From NCBI GenBank assembly GCA_002705165.1, contig PAJC01000100.1:13735-19304 (forward strand): DNA of 5,570 bases. Direction: 5' to 3'. Below, in pieces: positions 1-5,500 of this stretch (its first letter is position 1; every line of letters begins with the position of its first letter). The notes below the pieces were generated by a model that made no database searches, had not been told where the DNA came from, and saw nothing but the letters and a program-made list of their open reading frames with translations. Origin of the DNA: Planctomycetaceae bacterium. GTDB lineage: Bacteria > Planctomycetota > Planctomycetia > Pirellulales > Pirellulaceae. A program made the translations under genes and the position numbers.

Positions 1-386
1 GCCAGAGCGACAGGCAATGCATCGATGCTTTCCGTGAATGGAATTTGAGTCAGATTGTCGACACCCAGTGAGAGAGCATTTGAGATTCCTTTGTCACTGG
101 CAATACGAATCCAATGGATTCCAGGTTGTGCATTCGCGGCGGTAAGTTCGATAATTGCTTTGCTGTTGTCAGAGCCTTCGACAGCTTTTTGAGCTGAAAT
201 CGGAAAAGAAGCGACCAGTTTTGGAGCGGGAGTCAAGTCCGTACCTGTGATAGTAATTTGTACGGTTGTCCCAATCTGAATTCCCGGGACACTAATGTTA
301 TTAATCGTTGGTGCAGCAAGCAGTGCCTGAGCAGAGAAGTTAAATGTAATAACGGCCGAAAGAAAAGCAGTGAAAAAGCGAGTCAT
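1..386 (-). CDS. Secreted TIG-like protein, N-terminal fragment (PPC-domain type)
   Basis: The first 128 codons of a larger gene are present; it runs off the left edge of the window. The ATG at 386 begins a clear Sec signal peptide (MTRFFTAFLSAVITFNF, then SAQALLA, cleavage near residues 19-25). Residues about 26-110 resemble an IPT/TIG-like beta-sandwich: PTINNISVPGIQIGTTVQIT, a TGTDL turn, and later PGIHWIRIASDKGISNALSL. This layout (signal peptide, G-x-TV-x-I-TGTDL strand, PGxHxxRIAxxxGISN strand, then a linker rich in Pro, Leu and acidic residues) is typical of planctomycete exported proteins in which a pre-peptidase C-terminal (PPC) domain follows. The downstream domains are outside the window, so enzymatic function cannot be stated. 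No strong Shine-Dalgarno sequence precedes the ATG; it was chosen because the signal peptide starts there. Confidence in a real exported protein is high; the PPC prediction is inference from the family pattern. Confidence 0.8.
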   Translation of the reverse strand, partial: MTRFFTAFLSAVITFNFSAQALLAAPTINNISVPGIQIGTTVQITITGTDLTPAPKLVASFPISAQKAVEGSDNSKAIIELTAANAQPGIHWIRIASDKGISNALSLGVDNLTQIPFTESIDALPVAL

Positions 387-599
387 GTCTAATCCGAATC
401 GTTGGTTGCAGTTTTTTAATGAAGGGATATCTGCCTAGGCCATGAGCGCATAACCGAGCTCTGGCAAGTTCTCTATTTTACCTTAAAAACCAGAGGGTGG
501 GTATCTACAGAAAGGTTACCTGAGCCACGAAAGAACCCTGAGAACCCGTCGACGACGGGCTTTCAGGGTTTGGTTTATCAAACTTGGATTCGGAGCGTT
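387..599. other. Intergenic region, TPR gene to TIG-like gene
   Basis: This gap holds the hairpin at 534-570 (listed separately) and the 5' untranslated and promoter region of the TIG-like gene. A TAAAAT hexamer on the minus strand near 475-480 could be a -10 element, but I find no matching -35 at normal spacing. No RNA gene or small protein gene is apparent. Confidence 0.5.
528..570 (-). terminator. Terminator-like hairpin after the TPR protein gene
   Basis: The inverted repeat at 534-570 pairs AACCCTGA with TCAGGGTT, then continues through a G-U and an A-T pair, one mismatch, and a CCCGTC/GACGGG inner stem with a very small loop. It begins about 30 nt beyond the TAA of the TPR protein gene. 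The minus-strand tail is only CUUUCGU, so the U tract is weak. Termination may be inefficient, or the hairpin may act mainly to stabilise the 3' end. The palindrome is directly visible; its role is inferred from position. Confidence 0.6.
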
Positions 600-1691
600 T
601 TATTTGAACGGATTGGGAGCTGGGCCAAATGGGTTTTTGCCGCCCGGTACGGGTGGTTTACCACCTGGAGCAGGTTGTCCGCCAGGGAGATTCCCCTGGA
701 TGAGTTTTTTGATTTCATCGAGTGATGTAGGAATCTCTCCTTCACCAGGGGCAGGCTGGGCATTACCACCACCAAATGGGTTTAATGACCCAAAGATTGC
801 TCCGAGCGTTCCACCACTCTTAGGCTCTTTGCCGCCATTAAGCGGATTGTCACCAGCTGGCAGATTGTTTGCAGCAGGAGGTGTGTTGTTGGCTGGCGGA
901 GTCGCATTACCTGGAGCAAACGGATTGTTCGCAGCAGGAGGTGTGTTGTTAGCTGGCGGAGTCGCATTACCTGGAGCAAACGGATTATTCGCGGCCGGAG
1001 GGGTATTGTTAGCTGGTGGAGTATTGGTGACCGGATTCGCTGGCATTGGATTGTCGTTGTTTAAGTTTGCCAGCGGGTCTTTATCGTTCACAGAGGGCTT
1101 TGGATTTGTTTTAGATACAGTAACGTTGGAGGGGTTACTTTTAATGCCGGCAATATTGCTACCGGCGAACGGATTTTCCGGACGCGTTGATTGTGTTGCG
1201 TCGAGAGGTATAGCCGTTGCCTGATTTGGCATGGGCTTACGTAAGGCCATAGCTTCGTTTGTTTTTTGCTCTTCGTAGCGAGCGGCAGCCCGAGCTTTTT
1301 CGATTTGTACGAGATTGGCTCGTGCTTCGCGACGTAGGTTTTCAATTTGTAGTCGAACCTTGCCCTGCACTCGTATTAGGGCCGGGGAGACAGGATAGAA
1401 ACCTCGTTTGTCAACAGCCTCCAATTCGGCACCTTTTTTGAGGTCCGTTAGGGATTCTTTTGTCTTCCCTTGCTGATGATAAACCAATCCACGGAATAAG
1501 AAGACCCGCGGGTCTTCTGTCCCTTGCTCCACCGCAGAGCTGAAGATGTTTAATGCGGCATCGTACTCGCCAATGTTATAAGCATGGACACCCTGCCCAT
1601 ACAGTTTTGAATTGGATATGTTCTGTGCCTTTACAGTTACGCTGATCGACATAAAAAGACAAATGATGAGGCGGAACATGTTCTTAGGCAT
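600..1691 (-). CDS. Secreted TPR and coiled-coil protein with Asn/Pro-rich NPF tail
   Basis: A 363-residue exported protein of unknown function. The start is placed at the ATG at 1691 (MPKNMFRLIICLFMSISVTV), which opens a Sec signal peptide with probable cleavage VKA|Q after residue 22; a GAG lies just upstream. The frame stays open to a TTG at 1796, but that would add 35 non-signal residues. Residues about 28-61 and 62-95 form two tetratricopeptide repeats (YGQGVHAYNIGEYDAALNIF; LFRGLVYHQQGKTKESL). Residues about 105-150 are a charged, probably coiled-coil helix (LRREARANL, EKARAAARYEEQ). From about 153 to the end it is low-complexity Pro/Asn/Gly/Ala, with a 20-residue tandem repeat at 225-276, six NPF motifs, and a short amphipathic segment near 322-332 (TSLDEIKKLIQ). 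The likely location is periplasmic or surface, acting through protein-protein contacts. Planctomycetes encode many such TPR proteins; this one cannot be assigned to a known pathway. It is a stand-alone gene with a hairpin after it. Confidence 0.85.
   Translation of the reverse strand: MPKNMFRLIICLFMSISVTVKAQNISNSKLYGQGVHAYNIGEYDAALNIFSSAVEQGTEDPRVFLFRGLVYHQQGKTKESLTDLKKGAELEAVDKRGFYPVSPALIRVQGKVRLQIENLRREARANLVQIEKARAAARYEEQKTNEAMALRKPMPNQATAIPLDATQSTRPENPFAGSNIAGIKSNPSNVTVSKTNPKPSVNDKDPLANLNNDNPMPANPVTNTPPANNTPPAANNPFAPGNATPPANNTPPAANNPFAPGNATPPANNTPPAANNLPAGDNPLNGGKEPKSGGTLGAIFGSLNPFGGGNAQPAPGEGEIPTSLDEIKKLIQGNLPGGQPAPGGKPPVPGGKNPFGPAPNPFK
864..1020 (-). repeat. 60-bp in-frame tandem repeat, about 2.6 copies
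   Basis: The DNA repeats with an exact 60-bp period inside the TPR protein gene. By hand comparison, 901-960 and 961-1020 differ at 6 of 60 positions, and 864-900 differs from 924-960 at 2 of 37. Each unit encodes 20 residues (TPPANNTPPAANNPFAPGNA). The close DNA identity points to recent duplication by slippage or unequal recombination, with reading frame kept. Copy number is likely to vary between related strains. Confidence 0.9.
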
Positions 1692-2197
1692 TTTCTCGTT
1701 ATCCGGTTTCAGAATTGAAAAATTAGACATCTGACTGAATTGTACTAGGTAAATCGGACATCGTCCTTCTAGAAAACCGTAAAAAAATAGATTCAAGACA
1801 GTCGCTGCAATCTGAATATTGCCGACCTAGGGTGTTTTGGGTGTTCAATCCGGATAATCGGTAAAGTCGATATAAAGCTAGACAGTACAGGTAAACAATT
1901 CGGGTCTGTTAACATTTTCGGAAAAGAATTGAGTAGGCAAGATGCGATATATAGAGTGCAAGGGAAAGGTAAGTAAACTACGGAACCTTTGCGGGAGAGT
2001 GAGTGACACTTCGGTGGGGACTGTAAGTGAACCTCGATTCTCCAACATGTATAACGGGCCAGTAGTATTAAGCTCTGATTCATATCCAAAATCGACAAAC
2101 GTTTAGCTTCCGTCGATAGTCACTGGGGACAATTGGGTGATGAAAAAAGAGTTTGGTATTCCGGGCCCGTTTTTTGTGCGCCGCGAATGAAAAGCTG
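1692..2197. other. Long intergenic region upstream of the TPR protein gene
   Basis: About 500 bp with no convincing gene. A 101-codon minus-strand frame (1793-2098) is open but Cys/Pro/Ser-rich and without family resemblance or ribosome binding site, so I do not call it. The left part should hold the promoter of the TPR protein gene; the right part is the 3' end of the dihydroorotate dehydrogenase-like transcript. Just past that stop codon the minus strand reads A6, CGGGCCCGG, then T6 about 25 nt later, but there is no clean hairpin, so a terminator is not assured. A small direct repeat (GGGTGTT twice, near 1829-1845) is present. Confidence 0.5.
1768..1796 (-). promoter_or_regulatory. Candidate sigma70-like promoter of the TPR protein gene
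   Basis: On the minus strand TTGAAT (1796-1791) is followed after exactly 17 bp by TCTAGA (1773-1768). The -35 matches consensus at four of six bases, the -10 at only about three. It would give a 5' leader of roughly 70 nt before the ATG at 1691. It also overlaps the upstream in-frame TTG, which argues against that TTG as a start. Weak evidence, based on motif and position only. Confidence 0.22.
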
Positions 2198-3235
2198 TTA
2201 CCTAGCCGCCTGAGCTTTTATATTGATTGCAATATCAGGATTCTGCATTGCTGCTGTCGCAAGGTGTACCGCTCCCGCCCCCGCATCCAGATAGCGTTGT
2301 ATATCTTCCAGACAGCTTGCCCCGCCTACTCCGATCAATTCAAGAGCGTATTCATTTGCTTTGATGATTTTATGTGCCAGTTGAGTTTGCTCAACGGAGG
2401 CATCCAGAGTGGCTTTGCCGCAAATCCCTCGCGGTTGGCCATCAAAAAGTAACGTACCCACCTCATTTTTTACACGAGTTGCAATACTGTTGGTCATTGC
2501 TAATGCATCAACAAATGGATGGATTGCATGTAGCAGTGCCCGCATGTCTTCTTTCTCAGCGATTCGTCCTATTTTGGCAATCAGTGGAGTTGCCCCAATT
2601 CTTTTCCGGATCGTTTTTACTACCGTTTGGCAATCTTCAGGAATTTGATAAAGTTGTCCATCACAAGTTGATACGTTGGGACAGGAGAAATTAGCTTCCA
2701 CACAATCCGCTCCACTTTGCACAGCCTGTTCAGCACAGAATGCATAGTCATCAGCGAGTTGCTGCAGGCTCCAGTCGGGCTGCACGGATCCGACGACAGA
2801 AACACAGAGTACTTTGTTGTCGGCCAAAAGATCACGAGTCGCCGCGATATCGGCCTTCCAAGTTTCAGGTTTAGTCGAGGGCATACCGTAGGATACGGCC
2901 CAACTACCAGTCATTTTTTCCTGAGTTGGTACGTGGGCTTCACCTCCCAGTAGCCTTTTAACGTGGACAGGCTGAAGATTAGGAAGGTCGTAACAGGCCC
3001 GCGGGCCACTGCGTACGGTTTTATAGGTAACGAAGTCAAAGCCAAGGCTGGCGTAATAGAGGCACCATTTTCCATTGAGCAATGGCCCGGCTGGGATGCC
3101 GAGTGGGGATTGAAGTCGAAAGCCGCAAAATGAAATATCACCTGGCCACTTAGGAACTTTGACCTCTACGACTTCAGGAGCATGGTCGTAATTCCATTGA
3201 TAACTCTGCTGGCGGTCATAACGCGGAAGATTCAT
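2198..3235 (-). CDS. Dihydroorotate dehydrogenase-like FMN flavoprotein (class 1 type)
   Basis: A 345-residue FMN-dependent TIM-barrel protein of the dihydroorotate dehydrogenase/dihydropyrimidine dehydrogenase superfamily. DHODs oxidise dihydroorotate to orotate in de novo UMP synthesis. Visible signatures: GIPAGPLLNGKW (47-57) and YKTVRSGPRA (71-80, Lys72 matching the FMN-contacting Lys); ANFSCPNVST (181-190) with Cys185 at the catalytic-base position, as in class 1 DHODs and DPD, where class 2 uses Ser; IAKIGR (219-224, FMN Lys221); MTNSI (247-251); and the phosphate-binding GVGG (302-305) with GAVHLATAA (321-329). There is no N-terminal membrane helix, so it is probably cytosolic. The loop that is normally NSxGxPN reads VSYGMPS (114-120), so one or two usual substrate-contact Asn are absent. 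Substrate may differ from dihydroorotate, and no gene symbol is given. The start is ATG at 3235, without a clear Shine-Dalgarno, 4 nt after the stop of a possible leader frame. No electron-transfer partner subunit is in the window. Confidence 0.88.
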   Translation of the reverse strand: MNLPRYDRQQSYQWNYDHAPEVVEVKVPKWPGDISFCGFRLQSPLGIPAGPLLNGKWCLYYASLGFDFVTYKTVRSGPRACYDLPNLQPVHVKRLLGGEAHVPTQEKMTGSWAVSYGMPSTKPETWKADIAATRDLLADNKVLCVSVVGSVQPDWSLQQLADDYAFCAEQAVQSGADCVEANFSCPNVSTCDGQLYQIPEDCQTVVKTIRKRIGATPLIAKIGRIAEKEDMRALLHAIHPFVDALAMTNSIATRVKNEVGTLLFDGQPRGICGKATLDASVEQTQLAHKIIKANEYALELIGVGGASCLEDIQRYLDAGAGAVHLATAAMQNPDIAINIKAQAAR

Positions 3236-3239
3236 AAGA

Positions 3240-3437
3240 CTATCTTACATAAGAGGGCACTAAATACTCAGGAAGGAGGATATTTTCTTGAAGCACGGCG
3301 AGGTTGAAGCGCAAGAAAAAACCCCGTAGTAATAAAATTACTACGGGGTTCTTCACTTGAAAAACTTCAGCTTTGAATGCGGCGAGCGGAGTCGCTGCGA
3401 GACAAGCGAGGATGCTGACGTGCTTCTGCACTGTCAT
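3240..3437 (-). CDS. Possible leader peptide frame through the attenuator-like terminator
   Basis: A 65-codon frame starts at an ATG (3437) preceded by AGGA at 8-nt spacing. It begins MTVQKHVSILACLAATPLAA, which is weakly signal-like, reads through both arms of the strong terminator (codons around VVILLLRGFF), and ends with TAG at 3242-3240. That leaves only TCTT before the ATG of the dihydroorotate dehydrogenase-like gene. A U5 tract (3364-3360) lies about 9 nt before the stem. This is the layout of pyrL ahead of enterobacterial pyrBI, where a ribosome close behind RNA polymerase prevents terminator folding when UTP is low. The coding sequence itself looks like no known family. Against it: the frame may be open by chance, a second frame (3367-3528) stops just before the hairpin, and I find no convincing promoter between 3437 and 3563. 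Confidence 0.33.
   Translation of the reverse strand: MTVQKHVSILACLAATPLAAFKAEVFQVKNPVVILLLRGFFLRFNLAVLQENILLPEYLVPSYVR
3313..3350 (-). terminator. Strong intrinsic terminator or attenuator upstream of the DHOD-like gene
   Basis: A perfect inverted repeat: AACCCCGTAGTAAT at 3320-3333 pairs with ATTACTACGGGGTT at 3337-3350 (14 bp, tiny A/U loop). On the minus strand the stem has a GC-rich base and is followed directly by UUUUUUCUU, the classic rho-independent form. The plus strand has no U tract after the stem, so it is directional. It lies 214 nt beyond the DUF1080 stop codon and about 78 nt before the DHOD-like ATG. It may simply end the Gfo-DUF1080 transcript, or act as an attenuator for the DHOD-like gene. 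Confidence 0.92.
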
Positions 3438-3528
3438 ATTCGTGATCCTGACTTACGCTAAATTTTGGTCCCTCTGCCGGATTAGCCGAAGTGTAGAAAA
3501 TATCGACTAGCGCTCCTGCAAAGATTAA
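3367..3528 (-). other. Open frame of 53 codons lacking a canonical start, ending at the terminator
   Basis: In a different frame from the leader candidate, 53 codons run open between a TAG (3529-3531) and a TGA (3367-3369) that lies 16 nt before the terminator stem. It begins LIFAGALVDIFYTSANPAEG and ends SRSDSARRIQS. The composition is protein-like and the stop is where a gene before a terminator would end. AGGAG occurs at 3517-3513, but no ATG, GTG or upstream TTG exists in frame; an ATT at 3501 is the only weak candidate after that site. It may be a decayed gene, a frame with an unusual start, a 3'-UTR RNA, or chance. Confidence 0.2.
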
Positions 3529-3563
3529 CTAAAACTGCATTCTTAACGGGTTCTACATTCAAC

Positions 3564-4193
3564 CTAGTTGATTCGTTTAACCCGAATGTTTTTAAAGTGT
3601 ACGATACTTTTAGGATCATGACATTGTAGAGCGAAGGTTCCATCGCCAAGACGACGCTCAAAATCTTTACTAAATGCTTCTTGGCCTTTTGGCTCGGTGT
3701 AATCGACCACCGTGCGGCCGTTAAGCTTAATGACGACGTGGCGATCTTTTACGATGATATGCGTTTCATAAAACTCGTTATCTTTGAGTTTAGGGTCTGC
3801 AATGTTTACGACGCCGTAGAGGCTACCACTCTTCTTAGGGTCACCATGAGTTATATTTACCTGCGCTTCGTAGCCAAATTTTGGCCAGCCGGTTTCCTGG
3901 TACTTCGTATGGAAGTAGATCCCACCGTTGCTGCCAGGCTCGGTCATGACATCCACTTTTAGTTCAAAGTTCTTGAATGGTTCTTCCGTTTCATAGAACA
4001 GGTGACTACGCGGGCCGTGAGCGACGAAAGCTCCGTCTTTCATACTCCATGAATCTTTATTTTCACTGGCTTTCCAGCCTTTGAAATCTTTACCGTTGGT
4101 GATGGTTGCAAAACCGTCATTTTTTTTGTCAGCCATGGTCAGGCCTGCAGCCAGCAGCAAGGCAGGCAGAGCAATCATTAGTTTGCGAATCAT
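3564..4193 (-). CDS. Exported DUF1080 (3-keto-disaccharide hydrolase family) protein
   Basis: A 209-residue single-domain protein of the DUF1080/PF06439 family, concanavalin-like jelly rolls expanded in Planctomycetota and Bacteroidota; characterised members cleave 3-keto-glycosides. The start is the ATG at 4193, with AAAGGA 8 nt upstream; a longer in-frame start at 4256 would overlap the upstream gene and spoil the signal peptide. MIRKLMIALPALLLAAGLTMA (1-21) is a Sec signal peptide without lipobox, so the protein is probably periplasmic. Family marks follow in order: FATITNGKDFKGW (28-40), WSMKDGAFVAHG (49-60), FELKVDVMTEPGSNGGIYFH (76-95), GYEAQV (107-112), YETHIIVKDRHVVIKLNGR (142-160) and the closing strand HFKNIRVKRI (199-208). 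It lies 49 nt after the Gfo/Idh/MocA gene, which fits one transcript and a shared oxidative sugar pathway. Substrate and catalytic residues cannot be read from the sequence. Confidence 0.9.
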   Translation of the reverse strand: MIRKLMIALPALLLAAGLTMADKKNDGFATITNGKDFKGWKASENKDSWSMKDGAFVAHGPRSHLFYETEEPFKNFELKVDVMTEPGSNGGIYFHTKYQETGWPKFGYEAQVNITHGDPKKSGSLYGVVNIADPKLKDNEFYETHIIVKDRHVVIKLNGRTVVDYTEPKGQEAFSKDFERRLGDGTFALQCHDPKSIVHFKNIRVKRIN

Positions 4194-4242
4194 AATATTA
4201 ATCCTTTGGATATTTTTGATGAGTTCAATGTGTATAGATAAG

Positions 4243-5439
4243 TTATCGACGAGCACGATCGTGCTTTAGTGGCAGCCACACCCCGTTGTCAGCGGAACTA
4301 GCAACACACTGTTGGATGAAGTACATCCCTTCCACGCCGTCATGTACGTTTGGATAAATTGTGTCTGTTTTTTCGATGCTGTTACCAAGTGCGCGGTCCG
4401 CCATCGCGTCGTAAGCTGAGCGATAGACATTGGCAAAGGCTTCGAAGAATGCTTCCGGGTGACCACTTGGAAGTCGACACGCTGCAGCACCACTGCCGTT
4501 CATAAACGGAGCGTTAGGATCGCGCGTATAGATTTTATGAGGCTCGCCATTTTTGCGAACGATCATTTCGTTTGGATTTTCCTGACGCCACTGAAGAGCA
4601 CCTTTAGTCCCATCAATCTCAATGAACAAATCGTTTTCCCGACCGTGGCTAATTTGTGAAGCAGTAACGGTTCCCAATCCGCCGTTCTCATATTGAATCA
4701 CTGCAGTTCCATAGTCATCCAGGAGACGACCTTCTTCGAAAGTTCGCAGGTGACAGCTGATTTGATCGGGCAGCAGGCCTGTCATATAACGTCCTAAGTT
4801 GTAAGCGTGAGTTGCGATGTCACCAAAGCAACCGGCAGCCCCACTCTTGGAGGGATCAGTTCTCCACGCTGCCTGCTTCTGTTCCTCTTCTTCAAGGCGA
4901 GTTCGCAGCCAACCCTGAATGTAAAAAGCACGAATAGCCTGAATTTCCCCAAGTTCACCGTTAAGGATCATTTCACGAGCCTGACGAACCAGGGGGTAAC
5001 CGGTGTAGTTATGACTGACCGCAAAGACGACATCAGAGTTATCGACGGCGGCTGCCAATTCCTCAGCTTGAGCCAGGTCAAAAGTCATGGGCTTGTCACA
5101 AATGACATTGAAGCCGGCTTCCACAGCGGCTTTGGCAATTTCGAAGTGAGTGTAGTTTGGCGTTGCGACCGAGACAAAATCAATTCGTTCCTGCTCCGGT
5201 AAGGCCGCTTCTGTCTCGAGTAATTCCCGATAGGAACCGTAGGCTCGGTTTTCTGTAATATCGTAAGCTGGGGCAGAGGCTTTAGCCCGTTCTGGATTGG
5301 AAGAAAGCGCGCCAGCTACCAGAGCGGCACGGTTATCTAACACGGCCGCTGTACAGTGGACGCGGCCAATAAACGAGCCTGCTCCACCGCCAACGAGTGC
5401 CATTCGCAGTTTTCTATTTAAGTCACCATTGGTGGACAT
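4243..5439 (-). CDS. Gfo/Idh/MocA family NAD(P)-dependent oxidoreductase
   Basis: A 398-residue two-domain sugar or polyol dehydrogenase-type protein. The N-terminal Rossmann fold starts at KLRMALVGGGAGSFIG (10-25), a glycine-rich nucleotide-binding loop. DFVSVATPNYTHFEIAKAAV (87-106) and the family signature CDKPM (114-118, Lys116 the usual catalytic Lys of the E/DKP motif) follow. The C-terminal domain carries VSHNYTGYP (141-149), WRTDPSKSGAAGCFGDIATH (192-211) with Asp207 and His211 at the conserved GD-I-x-x-H site, and SGHPEAFFEAFANVY (325-339). Length is normal. There is no signal peptide, so it is probably cytosolic. ATG at 5439 is preferred (AGGAG 10 nt upstream); an in-frame TTG two codons earlier, 4 nt from the same AGGAG, is possible. 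It is first of a probable two-gene unit with the DUF1080 gene, suggesting keto-sugar or glycoside metabolism. The exact substrate is unknown: members range over inositols, glucose-fructose and glycoside C3 oxidation. Confidence 0.92.
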   Translation of the reverse strand: MSTNGDLNRKLRMALVGGGAGSFIGRVHCTAAVLDNRAALVAGALSSNPERAKASAPAYDITENRAYGSYRELLETEAALPEQERIDFVSVATPNYTHFEIAKAAVEAGFNVICDKPMTFDLAQAEELAAAVDNSDVVFAVSHNYTGYPLVRQAREMILNGELGEIQAIRAFYIQGWLRTRLEEEEQKQAAWRTDPSKSGAAGCFGDIATHAYNLGRYMTGLLPDQISCHLRTFEEGRLLDDYGTAVIQYENGGLGTVTASQISHGRENDLFIEIDGTKGALQWRQENPNEMIVRKNGEPHKIYTRDPNAPFMNGSGAAACRLPSGHPEAFFEAFANVYRSAYDAMADRALGNSIEKTDTIYPNVHDGVEGMYFIQQCVASSADNGVWLPLKHDRARR

Positions 5440-5467
5440 ATGCAAAATGCTCCTGTTTTCCCCCGTT

Positions 5468-5500
5468 GTTCCCGGCAGGAACTTAGTTCAACTTCCGGAA
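5468..5500. promoter_or_regulatory. Overlapping dyads upstream of the Gfo/Idh/MocA gene
   Basis: GTTCC-CGGCA-GGAAC (5468-5482) overlaps GAACT-T-AGTTC (5479-5489) and is followed by the palindrome TTCCGGAA (5493-5500). The block sits about 30-60 bp upstream of the ATG at 5439, where a regulator site or a 5'-UTR hairpin would be expected. Short dyads of this kind do arise by chance, and no -10/-35 pair could be placed with confidence nearby. Confidence 0.3.

Noticed and set aside
864..1020. The regular 60-bp period as a CRISPR array
   Set aside because: There are no separate conserved repeats and unique spacers; the whole unit is repeated in frame within a coding sequence.
604..1224. A 206-codon plus-strand frame antisense to the TPR protein gene, rich in Gly/Leu/Ala/Pro
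   Set aside because: It mirrors the low-complexity Pro/Asn repeat on the other strand, which contains few stop-generating triplets. It has no family resemblance, while the minus-strand frame has a signal peptide and TPRs.
1692..1796. Extending the TPR protein to the in-frame TTG at 1796
   Set aside because: It would place 35 extra residues before a good signal peptide, begins with TTG without a Shine-Dalgarno, and overlaps the candidate promoter.
1793..2098. A 101-codon minus-strand frame upstream of the TPR protein gene
   Set aside because: Its composition (many Cys, Pro, Ser, Arg) is not protein-like, it has no ribosome binding site or motif, and it overlaps the expected promoter region.
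2143..2175. A6...T6 flanked CGGGCCCGG as a terminator for the DHOD-like gene
   Set aside because: The GC core is a tight palindrome with no room for a loop and the A/T tracts are separated by unpaired sequence, so no stable hairpin directly precedes the U tract.
3288..3329. A plus-strand 13-codon frame from a TTG preceded by AAGGAGG, ending inside the hairpin
   Set aside because: The good Shine-Dalgarno match is likely chance: nothing on the plus strand follows it, the start is TTG, and the hairpin has no plus-strand U tract.
4194..4256. Extending the DUF1080 protein to the upstream in-frame start at 4256
   Set aside because: It would overlap the end of the oxidoreductase gene and bury the signal peptide; the ATG at 4193 has AAAGGA at good spacing.
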